45,368 nucleotides of DNA from Psychrobacillus soli (GTDB taxonomy: Bacteria; Bacillota; Bacilli; Bacillales_A; Planococcaceae). Under the pieces are notes generated by a model. It did not search any database and was not told where the DNA came from. It saw only the letters and a list, made by a program, of their open reading frames with translations. The stretch is taken from NCBI RefSeq assembly GCF_006861775.1, contig NZ_VDGG01000030.1:1-45368 (forward strand). The letters run 5' to 3'. Position numbers and translations under genes: made by a program. Below, piece by piece: positions 1 through 7,856 of this stretch (positions within the stretch are counted from its first letter, which is position 1; each line of letters begins with the position of its first letter).

Positions 1-402
1 TGACCTATTATAATCATTACAGATACCAATGGAATTTAAAAAGGATGACCCCTGTACAATACAGAGATCATCTTCTTAAAGCAGGCTAACCTTTTTTAAA
101 AATGTCCTTTACAAAGGGTACACTTTATTGTCGGAAAGCCTTTTTTTTAAATGGCTATGTATCGTAAAATGGTATGATGACGACTATCTTACATCTATTA
201 AAATTATCTTAGTCTCAAATGGATATTTATATTGATTTAGCTATAAAAATTGTGAAGAATACACTTAAACTAACGACGCAGTTTAATTTAAGTAGAACTA
301 TTAGAGGACTATTTAATTTACCTGTCGAAATGAAGAAATATTGATGGAAAGAAAAAAAGAAAATATGAAATGCTAGTGTAGAGAGGAAGGGGAGAGATAG
401 AA
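1..402. other. Intergenic region at the left window edge
   Basis: I see no convincing coding region here. A weak imperfect hairpin lies near 42-79 (GGATGA with TCATC outside CTGT/ACAG), which could be the terminator of a gene outside the window, but it lacks a T-run. A copy of a small dispersed hairpin repeat lies at 261-296. The last 60 bases are purine-rich and include GAGAGGAAGGGGAGAG, the ribosome-binding region of the gene at 403. Confidence 0.5.
261..296. repeat. Dispersed hairpin repeat, copy 1
   Basis: The segment reads CACTTAAACTAACG, then a short loop, then GTTTAATTTAAG, an imperfect inverted repeat. The same block with a better stem is at 931-964 (CACTTCAACTAACG ... TTAGTTGAA). 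The two copies have the same orientation and bracket the gene at 403-852. They look like one family of small intergenic repeats, but there is no transposase and the function is unknown. Confidence 0.5.
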
Positions 403-852
403 ATGGTTTATTTAGTGTTAATACATATTATTTCGGCAATTATTTTTATTGGTAATATTATCACGGCTGCTTTTTGGAAACTAAAGGCCGAATTTTCTGG
501 AGATGAAACACATATCAACAAAACAGCGAAGAATATTATGGTTGCTGATTATGTGTTTACTTTGCCCAGTATTATCGCTTTACTAATTTCTGGATTTTTA
601 TTAGCAATAATAAGTAATCATTCCCTTGATGAAATAAACTGGTTAACAATTTCCTTAGCTTTATTTGCAATAACAGGAGTGATTTGGATTACTCTTTTGT
701 TACCCCTACAAAGAAAAATGATTAAATATAGTGGAGAAGAATTCAATAAAATTGATTATAAAAAAGCCTCTCGAACTTGGGATGTTATTGGGATAATATC
801 AACAATAATTCCTATTCTTATCCTTTATTTAATGGTTGCTAAACCTTTTTAA
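403..852 (+). CDS. DUF2269-like small integral membrane protein
   Basis: A 149-residue protein with four hydrophobic stretches (about residues 2-25, 48-70, 78-102 and 125-146), consistent with a four-helix membrane protein. The opening, with LIHIISAIIFIGNIITAAFW, and the overall layout resemble the DUF2269 family of predicted integral membrane proteins, whose function is not established. The ATG at 403 is preceded by GAAGGGGAGAG at a suitable distance. It is a single-gene unit with its own terminator directly after the stop, and hairpin repeats on both sides. The family call rests on recognition of the pattern, not on a search. Confidence 0.6.
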   Translation: MVYLVLIHIISAIIFIGNIITAAFWKLKAEFSGDETHINKTAKNIMVADYVFTLPSIIALLISGFLLAIISNHSLDEINWLTISLALFAITGVIWITLLLPLQRKMIKYSGEEFNKIDYKKASRTWDVIGIISTIIPILILYLMVAKPF

Positions 853-881
853 AAATAGACCATCGAAACGATGGTCTATTT
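853..881 (+). terminator. Terminator after the DUF2269-like gene
   Basis: Perfect 13-bp inverted repeat (AAATAGACCATCG, loop AAA, CGATGGTCTATTT) starting one base after the stop codon. The arms carry A-run and T-run ends, so it may work in both directions. Confidence 0.85.
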
Positions 882-930
882 ATATGCCCAGAATATCAAG
901 TAGATTTCGGGGGCCGAGTGTGAAATGTTA

Positions 931-964
931 CACTTCAACTAACGTAGCGGCTTAGTTGAACAAG
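931..964. repeat. Dispersed hairpin repeat, copy 2
   Basis: Perfect 9-bp inverted repeat TTCAACTAA (934-942) and TTAGTTGAA (952-960) around a 9-base loop. It matches the copy at 261-296 in sequence and orientation. It lies just past the end of the DeoR-type gene (on the minus strand), so it could also serve as that gene's 3' hairpin. Confidence 0.55.
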
Positions 965-976
965 CAGTATTGTGGC

Positions 977-1750
977 TTAATGTGGAGAAAGAATCCGAAT
1001 ATCCTGTTTGCTATATTCCTCTACCATATTAGATGATAATGAACTATCAGTAACAATCAGGTCAATATCCTTTAGTGGACAAATATTGATGTAAGCAGAT
1101 GTCTCGAACTTGGATGAATCAGCAACGACTACTTTATGTTTTGTCCGTGACATAATGGTTTGAATAACGCCTATTTCATGCATTCTAAAATCGGTTAAAC
1201 CTTGTTCGAGCGATAATGCATTCACCGTGATAAACGCAATATCAATATTGAAATTAGACAAGATTTCTTCACATTGTTTCCCATATAAAGTATATTCCTC
1301 TGGATTAAAAAAACCGCCAGTTAGGATGATATTGAAATGTTTATTCGCTCCAAGAATCGATAAAATACGAAGATCATTTGTAATAATGGTTAATCTCTTA
1401 AACTTATCAACAAGTGCTTTTGCAATTTCGATCGTCGTAGTCCCACCGTTTAGAGCAATCGCTTGTCCCTCTTCAATTAATTCAATTGCTAATGAAGCAA
1501 CTTCTTGTTTTTTTTCTAGATTTTTGACTTCTCTTTCATTAAAAAGCTTGTTTACTACATTATCTGTATTTTGGATTAAAACAGCCCCGCCGTGAACGCG
1601 TTTTACGTTTCCTTTATTCTCAAGAACCTCTAAATCTCTTCTTATAGTATCGATGGAGACATCCAATAAAGTAGCAAGCTCAGAAGCTTTTACAGCTTTT
1701 TGCTGTTTTAAAAAGGATTCAATCATTTCATGTCTTTGTTCTTGTAACAT
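977..1750 (-). CDS. DeoR/GlpR-family transcriptional regulator
   Basis: A 257-residue protein with the standard DeoR plan. The N-terminal winged helix-turn-helix (residues about 20-45, with SELATLLDVS and IDTIRRDLEVLE) is followed by VHGGAVL and a sugar-phosphate-isomerase-like effector domain with LNGGTTTIEIAKAL. ATG at 1750 is preferred over the GTG three bases upstream because the GGGGGAG ribosome site is better spaced and family members start MLxExRH. The gene is divergent from the phosphonate operon at 1981, which makes it a candidate local regulator of that operon (inference). DeoR proteins usually bind phosphorylated metabolites. The effector here is unknown. Confidence 0.85.
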   Translation of the reverse strand: MLQEQRHEMIESFLKQQKAVKASELATLLDVSIDTIRRDLEVLENKGNVKRVHGGAVLIQNTDNVVNKLFNEREVKNLEKKQEVASLAIELIEEGQAIALNGGTTTIEIAKALVDKFKRLTIITNDLRILSILGANKHFNIILTGGFFNPEEYTLYGKQCEEILSNFNIDIAFITVNALSLEQGLTDFRMHEIGVIQTIMSRTKHKVVVADSSKFETSAYINICPLKDIDLIVTDSSLSSNMVEEYSKQDIRILSPH

Positions 1751-1837
1751 CACGAAGTACTCCCCCTATTTTTTTATCTAGTATAAAAATAATAACATAA
1801 ACCGAAAGGAAGCAAAATAATGCATAAAAAAGCAAGT

Positions 1838-1946
1838 TGTAAAGTTAAGAGTATATGTTCTTTATGAAAACAGTGTAAAGGTTATGTAATTAAACTGTAA
1901 AACCCCTTGTAAAACTGCAAGAAACAGATTAATCTTGCATTGTAAG
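1838..1946 (+). promoter_or_regulatory. Candidate PhoP-binding (Pho box) array of the phosphonate operon
   Basis: Half-sites of the form TGTAAA (TTTACA on the other strand) begin at 1874 (TGTAAA), 1885 (TGTAAT), 1896 (TGTAAA) and 1908 (TGTAAA), spaced 11, 11 and 12 bases. Further hits at 1838 (TGTAAA) and 1941 (TGTAAG) fall 36 and 33 bases away, near the same helical phase. Bacillus PhoP~P binds direct repeats of TT(A/C/T)ACA with about 5-bp spacers, so this is a strong sequence match. ATTAAT at 1928-1933 is a possible -10. Phosphate-starvation control of the operon at 1981 is therefore likely (inference). Confidence 0.7.
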
Positions 1947-1980
1947 TGAATGAAAACCGAAAAAGAGGGGAAATAGCTGA

Positions 1981-3114
1981 ATGGGAAATTATTATAATCC
2001 AGTCAAAATTAAAATAGCTGCAATAGATGTTATCGAGGATGTCTTCAATACAATCAATCCTCCACTTAAAAATATTGTCCTTTTACATCGAGGAGGTAAC
2101 TTTTTAGAAACGGAGGCTGGACGTACCCTCTACAAAGGTCTTGAGGGTTACGGGGTTAAACAATTAGCAGTGAACATATCCAATCCTGATGTAGAAGACT
2201 TGTTTCATTACTATAAACAACTAGAAAGCTTCGATTATCATTGCATAGTAGGAATTGGGGGCGGAAGTGTTCTTGATCTTTCGAAATCTTTAGCTGCCTT
2301 AAAGAATATGAAAATAGATTCCACTTCTACTCTACGCTCTGTAATTAAACAAAAGCTTTATATAGAAAATCAAAATTTAGTCCCATGGATTGGGATTCCG
2401 ACAACCTCAGGTACGGGTTCCGAGGTTACTTGCTGGGCAACGATTTGGGATCGAGCTAATGGATTGAAATTGTCCGTGGATTGGGAAAAACTATATGCAC
2501 ATACCGCTATCATTGACCCGACTCTGACAGCATCATTACCGAAGGAATTAACGGCTGCAACTGCTTTAGATGCTTTATGTCATGCAACTGAGGCTTACTG
2601 GTCAAAAAGCTCCAATGAAATTTCAAGAATCTATTCATTAGAAGCGATTAATCGAATAGTCAACCATTTTGAAAGTGTATTAAATCATCCGAACGATATC
2701 ACATTAAGGAAAGAAATTGCTTTAGGAAGCTTGTATGGAGGCCTAGCCTTTAGCAATACAAGAACAACGGCATGCCATTCTATCTCGTATCCGCTCACAT
2801 TGGAACTTGGAATGGTTCACGGGATTGCGGCAAGTATTACTTTGGCAAAAGTGATGGAAATCAATTTTGACTCGATTATTGAAAACGATAAGCTGCTTCA
2901 AGCCTTTGGAGTAAGCGGTGTGAGTGAAATCCAGGAGCTTATCGAGCATTTCCATCAGCTATCAGGATTCTCGAGTAAGCTCAGAGACTACGAGGCGAAT
3001 GAAGAAATAATCGAAAAAATCGCCAATAACGCCTTTACAAAGGGCCGGATGGATAATAACCCAGTTGCTTTAACAAAAGAAGATGTCACACAGATTCTAC
3101 TATCTATTTATTAA
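1981..3114 (+). CDS. Iron-containing (group III) alcohol dehydrogenase, possible phosphonoacetaldehyde reductase
   Basis: A 377-residue protein of the Fe-ADH family. The nucleotide-binding GIGGGS (residues 91-96) and TTSGTGSEVT (141-150) are present. The expected metal ligands are D197 and H201 (in LDALCHATE), H266 and H280. TTSGTGSEVT followed by an ATIWD segment resembles phosphonoacetaldehyde reductases of the PhpC/FomC type. As first gene of an operon that encodes phosphonate import and phosphonoacetaldehyde hydrolase, it may interconvert phosphonoacetaldehyde and 2-hydroxyethylphosphonate, or else reduce the acetaldehyde made by PhnX. Sequence alone cannot separate these. The start follows AGAGGGG. 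Family call is firm, substrate is inference. Confidence 0.75.
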   Translation: MGNYYNPVKIKIAAIDVIEDVFNTINPPLKNIVLLHRGGNFLETEAGRTLYKGLEGYGVKQLAVNISNPDVEDLFHYYKQLESFDYHCIVGIGGGSVLDLSKSLAALKNMKIDSTSTLRSVIKQKLYIENQNLVPWIGIPTTSGTGSEVTCWATIWDRANGLKLSVDWEKLYAHTAIIDPTLTASLPKELTAATALDALCHATEAYWSKSSNEISRIYSLEAINRIVNHFESVLNHPNDITLRKEIALGSLYGGLAFSNTRTTACHSISYPLTLELGMVHGIAASITLAKVMEINFDSIIENDKLLQAFGVSGVSEIQELIEHFHQLSGFSSKLRDYEANEEIIEKIANNAFTKGRMDNNPVALTKEDVTQILLSIY

Positions 3115-3189
3115 TAAGAAAAACAAGGAAGCTAGACAACAACCTAAGTTCAAAAATATAAAAAATTTATTTTTAAAAGGGAGAAAAAA

Positions 3190-4218
3190 ATGAAGACTAA
3201 ATTGATGTTTACACTGCTTTTAATATTCACTGTTTTGTTAACGGCGTGCGCTGGAGGAAATGATGTTGCAGAAGTGGATGATGTGATAAAAGTTGTTTGG
3301 TATCCGAACGAATCTGGTCAAGATATAAAATCATCTCGTGAAGAAATTGGACGACTGATTTCAGAGGCTACAGGGAAAAAAGTGGAGCATCAATTAACAA
3401 CTGACTATGCGATTGCAATTGAAACATTAGTGAATAACAATGCGGACTTTGCATTTCTGGGGTCACAAAGTTATATTCAAGCACAAAATAGAAATGATGC
3501 GATTCGAACAATTGCAGTAAGATCTGGTGAATCTGGAACTTTGGATGATGCTAAATATTATAGCTGGTTAGCGGTTAATGTGGACGAACAAGACAAGTAC
3601 AAAGTAAATGGAGAATTTTCACTTGATACGATTGCCAATACAAAGTTTTCATTTGTATCAAACAGCTCTACATCGGGATTTAAAGTACCGTCATCTAGTA
3701 TTATTGCTCATTTCGCACAACAAGAAAAATATGCAAATTTAACGGAAGAGGATTTAATGGAAGGTGGTCCGTTATTCTCCCAAGTACTATTTGGTAACTC
3801 TCACCAAGGTTCCGCAGTCAATTTATTAACTGGTAATGCAGATGTTGCAGCATTTTGTGATACTTGTGTAGAGGATTATGTGGAGATTGCTGAAGGGGAT
3901 GAAAATACTGTAGGTGCTGTATATCGCGTAAAAGATGGTGCAGCAGAACCTTTTAATGCGATTGCAGGCAAGGAATTTACATTAATGAATGCAACACCTG
4001 TATTAAATGAACCATTCGTAGTAAACATGGATTTAATCGGTCAAGAGGATTTTGATACTATTCAAAATTTATTAACTTCCGATGAATTTGCAAACAATGA
4101 AAAAATATTTTCTCCTGAAGGCTCAGAACAGGCAGCTTTATTCACTAAAAAAGATAAAGAAAGACTAATTGCTGTAGAAGATGAATGGTATGATCCAATC
4201 CGAGAACTTTCAAAGTAA
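3190..4218 (+). CDS. phnD: Phosphonate ABC transporter substrate-binding lipoprotein PhnD
   Basis: A 342-residue protein with a lipoprotein signal peptide (positive MKTK, hydrophobic core, lipobox LTAC with lipidated Cys20). The mature part begins with the PhnD/SsuA/THI5-like segment VVWYPNESGQDI and contains the family pattern of a periplasmic-binding-type II protein, including AFLGSQSYIQA and the serine/threonine-rich ligand loop VSNSSTSGFKVPSS near residue 160. It should capture phosphonates at the outer face of the membrane and hand them to the PhnC/PhnE transporter encoded next. The ATG follows AAAAGGGAG. A perfect hairpin after the stop separates it from phnC. Confidence 0.92.
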   Translation: MKTKLMFTLLLIFTVLLTACAGGNDVAEVDDVIKVVWYPNESGQDIKSSREEIGRLISEATGKKVEHQLTTDYAIAIETLVNNNADFAFLGSQSYIQAQNRNDAIRTIAVRSGESGTLDDAKYYSWLAVNVDEQDKYKVNGEFSLDTIANTKFSFVSNSSTSGFKVPSSSIIAHFAQQEKYANLTEEDLMEGGPLFSQVLFGNSHQGSAVNLLTGNADVAAFCDTCVEDYVEIAEGDENTVGAVYRVKDGAAEPFNAIAGKEFTLMNATPVLNEPFVVNMDLIGQEDFDTIQNLLTSDEFANNEKIFSPEGSEQAALFTKKDKERLIAVEDEWYDPIRELSK

Positions 4219-4253
4219 TACACCAATTCGTTAATAGGAACAACGAAAGGAAG

Positions 4254-4292
4254 AAGAGTGTGTATATGCGAATATTTGTTATACACACTCTT
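4254..4292 (+). promoter_or_regulatory. Intercistronic hairpin between phnD and phnC
   Basis: A perfect 13-bp inverted repeat, AAGAGTGTGTATA (4254-4266) and TATACACACTCTT (4280-4292), around a 13-base loop. No T-run follows, so it is a poor terminator. It is better explained as an mRNA-stabilising or processing hairpin that keeps the binding-protein message more abundant than the transporter message, as in many ABC operons (inference). Confidence 0.6.
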
Positions 4293-4326
4293 ACTTGCTA
4301 ATTAAACCAAAAAGGAGCCACTTCAA

Positions 4327-5091
4327 ATGTCTTTGTTAAAGATAGAGGGACTTGGAAAATCATATACAGCAGACAAACAAATACTAAAGAATGTTAATTT
4401 TGAAATAAAAGCAGGAGAATTTGTTTCCATCATTGGTCCATCAGGTGCTGGTAAATCTACCATGTTGCGTTGTATTAATAGAATGGTTGAATTTAATGAA
4501 GGAAAAATTATTTTTAATCATCAGGATGTTGGAAGTCTGAATAACAAAGAGTTACGTAAATTACGAACGAATATTGGGATGGTGTTTCAGCACTATAACC
4601 TCGTCCCTCGTTTGACAGTGATTGAGAATGTACTCCACGGCAGATTTGGTTATAAAACAACGCTACAAGGAGTTTTAGGCAGATATACGGAGGAGGAAAA
4701 AGAACGTGCCTTTTACCTACTGGAGAAACTAGGAATTCATGAACATGCTTATAAGCGATGTGACCAATTAAGTGGTGGTCAGCAACAGCGGGTAGGGATT
4801 TGCAGAGCATTGATTCAAGAGCCTAAATTGATTCTTTGTGATGAACCAATCGCTTCACTTGATCCGAGTTCTTCTAAGGTTATCATGGACCATTTAAAAT
4901 CCATAAGTACTGAAATGGGCATTACATGTTTGGTGAATTTACACCAAGTAGAAGTGGCCCAACATTATTCAGATCATATCATCGGGTTGAATAAAGGTGA
5001 AGTTGTATTTCGTGGAGAGGGCAGTGAACTTTCTGCCGAACAAATTCAAAAGATTTATGAAACAAATACGAAAGACCTAATAATTGAGTGA
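4327..5091 (+). CDS. phnC: Phosphonate ABC transporter ATP-binding protein PhnC
   Basis: A 254-residue ABC ATPase. Walker A GPSGAGKST is at residues 37-45, Q-loop VFQHYNLVPRLT near 90, signature LSGGQQQR near 148 and Walker B LILCDEP near 172, followed by the D-loop (SLDP). The 'FQHYNLVPRLTVIENVLHGR' stretch is characteristic of PhnC. It powers phosphonate import with the two PhnE permeases that follow. The start has AAGGAG nine bases upstream. The gap to phnE is 12 bases and contains the next ribosome site, so the genes are translated from one message. Confidence 0.93.
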   Translation: MSLLKIEGLGKSYTADKQILKNVNFEIKAGEFVSIIGPSGAGKSTMLRCINRMVEFNEGKIIFNHQDVGSLNNKELRKLRTNIGMVFQHYNLVPRLTVIENVLHGRFGYKTTLQGVLGRYTEEEKERAFYLLEKLGIHEHAYKRCDQLSGGQQQRVGICRALIQEPKLILCDEPIASLDPSSSKVIMDHLKSISTEMGITCLVNLHQVEVAQHYSDHIIGLNKGEVVFRGEGSELSAEQIQKIYETNTKDLIIE

Positions 5092-5103
5092 GGAGAAAAA
5101 AAC

Positions 5104-5889
5104 GTGAATGAAAAAGCGATGCGAAAAAGCAGATGGCAGACAGTAATCTTTCTCCTCATTATCATCGTTCTTACCTATTTATCATCAGCTATTACAAGAT
5201 TTAATTTTGTAGAGGGAATGGCAACGATCCCTGAAGCAATAGGTTGGATTTTCTCTAATTTAATGGTGACGCAGGAGTCGATGGATAAATTACCTAAAAT
5301 ACTAGAAAAGTTAGCGGAAACCATTTTTATGTCCATTGCGGCGACAACTATAGCAGCTGTAATATCCCTCTTTTTAGGATTATTTGGATCAAAAACAACA
5401 AAAGTAAACAACTTCTTAAGTGTATTTGCTCGTTTTATTGCTTCCGTATCAAGAAATATTCCAGTGGTCGCATGGTCCTTGGTTTTGCTTCTTTCTTTTG
5501 GGCAAAATTCAGTGACAGGATTTCTCGCTCTATTTATCGGGACAGTAGGATTTTTAACAAGGGCATTTATCGAATCGATTGATGAAGCTAGTCAAAGCTC
5601 TGTTGAAGCATTAACCGCAACGGGAGCAACCTATTTACAAATTGTGAGTAAGGCAGTTATACCGCAATGCTTGCCACAGATACTTAGTTGGGTATTGTTT
5701 ATGGTGGAAACCAATATTAGAAATGCTACTTTGGTAGGGATCTTAACGGGTACGGGAATTGGATATACGTTTGATGTGTATTACAAGATGTTAAATTATA
5801 ATGCCGTAGCACTTGTGACATTATGTATTGTCATTACCGTGATTATTGTGGATCTTATTTCAAATTATGTACGGAAGGTGATTTTATAA
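5104..5889 (+). CDS. phnE: Phosphonate ABC transporter permease PhnE (first copy)
   Basis: A 261-residue membrane protein with about six transmembrane segments and a BPD_transp_1 core. The coupling EAA-type motif is EALTATGATYLQIVSKAVIP (about residue 173 on), and the usual PhnE segment ASVSRNIPVVAWSLVLL precedes it. It starts at GTG 5104 with GAGGAG eight bases upstream. Its TAA overlaps the ATG of the second phnE (TAATG), a sign of translational coupling and of a heterodimeric channel, as is common in Gram-positive phosphonate transporters. Confidence 0.92.
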   Translation: MNEKAMRKSRWQTVIFLLIIIVLTYLSSAITRFNFVEGMATIPEAIGWIFSNLMVTQESMDKLPKILEKLAETIFMSIAATTIAAVISLFLGLFGSKTTKVNNFLSVFARFIASVSRNIPVVAWSLVLLLSFGQNSVTGFLALFIGTVGFLTRAFIESIDEASQSSVEALTATGATYLQIVSKAVIPQCLPQILSWVLFMVETNIRNATLVGILTGTGIGYTFDVYYKMLNYNAVALVTLCIVITVIIVDLISNYVRKVIL

Positions 5890-6731
5890 TGGAAGCATCT
5901 TATATTCGAAGAACGAAAGACGGTCGTATTCATATAAAATCAGGCAGCAAAGGTGATCAAGTCGTAAGATGGACGTTAATAATTCTCCTAGTTTTAACGG
6001 TTGTTGGCTTTCTATTATTTAACTATACTGGGTTGGAATTAGGCTCAGCGATTGCAGAAACAGCTTATAACTTGAAAGTGATGTTTCTTGAACCGACATT
6101 AAGTCATTTTGATTTAGGAGAAGCCGTCTATCAAGTTGGGATTACACTTGGTTTAGCATTTTTGGCTACGATTATCGGAGCCATTATTGCCTTTTTCCTT
6201 TCTTTGATGGTCGCGACAAATTTAGCACCTGCCTGGGTATCGAGAATAATTCGTATATTTGTTGCTGTTATTCGGGCTGTTCCAACCGTATTATGGGTGT
6301 TAATCTTTGCGATTTCCGCTGGGTTAGGGAGTGAAGCGGCGGTTCTTGGAATGCTATTTCACTCTATCGCTTATTTAGTAAAAGCATTTTCGGAAGGCTT
6401 TGAAGAAGTCGATAAAGGAATCTTTGAAGCGCTGAAATCATCTGGTGCTAACTGGTGGCATATCGTGAGAAGTGGTGTCATACCGACTACTTTAACGTAT
6501 TTATTGTCATGGGTGTTCTTAAGATTCGAAATTAATTTTGGAGTAGCCGTAGCAATGGGAGCTGCAGCTGGTGCAGGCGGAATTGGATTTGAACTTTTCA
6601 TGGCTTCCGGATTCTACTTCGATCTACGAGAGGTCGGCTTTATTACTTATTCGATTCTCATTATTGCCTTTCTATTAGAGGTGATTTCAACTCGTTTGAA
6701 AAGACGATACTTCCCAGCAACTTCTAACTAA
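5889..6731 (+). CDS. phnE: Phosphonate ABC transporter permease PhnE (second copy)
   Basis: A 280-residue permease with about six membrane helices, the PhnE segment AVIRAVPTVLWVLIFA and the coupling motif EALKSSGANWWHIVRSGVIP. The frame is open further upstream, but the ATG at 5889 is the right start: it overlaps the stop of the first phnE and has GGAAGGTG seven bases before it, and the upstream codons are only phnE1 read out of frame. It probably pairs with the preceding permease. It is followed after 29 bases by the remnant of phnW. Confidence 0.92.
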   Translation: MEASYIRRTKDGRIHIKSGSKGDQVVRWTLIILLVLTVVGFLLFNYTGLELGSAIAETAYNLKVMFLEPTLSHFDLGEAVYQVGITLGLAFLATIIGAIIAFFLSLMVATNLAPAWVSRIIRIFVAVIRAVPTVLWVLIFAISAGLGSEAAVLGMLFHSIAYLVKAFSEGFEEVDKGIFEALKSSGANWWHIVRSGVIPTTLTYLLSWVFLRFEINFGVAVAMGAAAGAGGIGFELFMASGFYFDLREVGFITYSILIIAFLLEVISTRLKRRYFPATSN

Positions 6732-6760
6732 AAGATGAAGATTGGAGAATACAGATAACG

Positions 6761-6955
6761 ATGAATCACTACAAACTTTTAACAGCTGGTCCTTTGACAA
6801 CGACAACAGTGTGAAAGAGGAAATGCTGTTAGACCGTGGGTAAATTTACGAATGAACATACATTTTGAACAGGAAAAATTGGCGAGATTCATGAAGCCGA
6901 TATTGAAGAATTATGCAATATTATAGAATCTTATATGGGAGTGATGGAAAAATGA
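6761..6955 (+). pseudogene. phnW: Remnant of phnW, 2-aminoethylphosphonate:pyruvate transaminase
   Basis: From ATG 6761 the translation is MNHYKLLTAGPLTTTT, the typical PhnW N-terminus. A frameshift then gives VKEEMLLDR (PhnW has VKEAMLFD). The text then jumps to GKFTNEHTF, a TGA stop in place of the usual Arg codon, and TGKIGEIHEADIEELC, which is the PhnW C-terminus, ending at TGA 6953-6955 overlapping the phnX ATG. About 300 codons are missing between the two ends. The gene held the expected slot between transporter and phnX (with GGAG upstream), so it was once functional and has lost its cofactor and catalytic core by internal deletion. Confidence 0.85.
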
Positions 6956-7767
6956 ACAAAGTAGAAGGAGTTATTTTTGATTGGGCTGGTACAACAGTGG
7001 ATTTTGGTTGCTTTGCACCAGTAAACGTGTTTATTGATATTTTTAAAAATGCAGGTATTGAAGTGACCATGGAAGAAGCAAGAGAACCAATGGGGATGTT
7101 GAAAATTGACCATATTCGTGCGATGCTGTTCATGCCAAGAATCTCGACAAAATGGGAAGAAAAATACAAAAGAGCATTTAATGAACAAGATGTAGTGAAT
7201 CTATATGCTGAATTTGAAACTGCACTCATGTCTTCTTTAAGCGAGTATACAGATCCAATTCCAGAGGTTGTAGAGACTGTGCAAATATTAAGAAACCAAG
7301 GATTGAAAATCGGTTCAACAACAGGATATACACAAACTATGATGGATGTTGTTGTTCCAAATGCTTTGAAAAAGGGCTATGGTCCAGATTTTTATATTAC
7401 ACCGGATGGAACAAATTCTTTGGGAAGACCGTATCCTTATATGATATATCGCAATATGGAAGCATTAGAACTATCAGCATCATGGAAGGTAGTAAAAGTA
7501 GGAGATACTACCTCAGATATTAAAGAGGCAGTTAATGCAGGTGTTTGGTCAGTGGGTGTCGTGATCGGTAGCTCTGAAATGGGATTAAGTTTAGAAGAAT
7601 TTAATGCTCTATCTAAAGAAGAACAAGAGAAAGTGATTTCTAAAACAGAAAAATCCTTTTTACAAAATGGGGCAGATTTTACAATTAAATCGATGAGCGA
7701 ATTGCCACCATTAATTGAGACAATTCATCACCTTATTTCAGATGGAAAAAGACCTAATGCTAAATAA
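6952..7767 (+). CDS. phnX: Phosphonoacetaldehyde hydrolase (phosphonatase) PhnX
   Basis: A 271-residue HAD-superfamily enzyme that splits phosphonoacetaldehyde into acetaldehyde and phosphate in the cytoplasm. The nucleophile motif FDWAGTTVD has Asp10 and Ala12. Lys51 in MGMLKIDHIRAM is the expected Schiff-base lysine of the cap domain. The HAD motif III/IV region reads VGDTTSDIKEAVNAG. Length is normal for the family. The frame is open upstream, but ATG 6952 is chosen: GGGAG lies ten bases before it and it overlaps the phnW stop (ATGA). The upstream codons are the tail of the phnW remnant in another frame. It looks intact even though the enzyme that usually supplies its substrate is destroyed. 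Confidence 0.93.
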   Translation: MNKVEGVIFDWAGTTVDFGCFAPVNVFIDIFKNAGIEVTMEEAREPMGMLKIDHIRAMLFMPRISTKWEEKYKRAFNEQDVVNLYAEFETALMSSLSEYTDPIPEVVETVQILRNQGLKIGSTTGYTQTMMDVVVPNALKKGYGPDFYITPDGTNSLGRPYPYMIYRNMEALELSASWKVVKVGDTTSDIKEAVNAGVWSVGVVIGSSEMGLSLEEFNALSKEEQEKVISKTEKSFLQNGADFTIKSMSELPPLIETIHHLISDGKRPNAK

Positions 7768-7825
7768 GCTAAACTAAAAGATTGATAGAGTTAGTAACTT
7801 TAATCAGCTACGGACAACTGAGAGC

Positions 7826-7856
7826 AAACCTTAAATTCAGGTTTGGTCTTTTTTTA
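7826..7856 (+). terminator. Terminator of the phosphonate operon
   Basis: Stem AAACCT (7826-7831) with AGGTTT (7839-7844), extendable by one C-G pair, followed by GGTC and a run of seven T. It lies about 58 bases after the phnX stop. Confidence 0.75.

Noticed and set aside
6913-6951. Extended N-terminus of PhnX from ATG 6913
   Set aside because: The 13 extra codons are the tail of phnW in another frame. ATG 6952 has the ribosome site and aligns with family starts.
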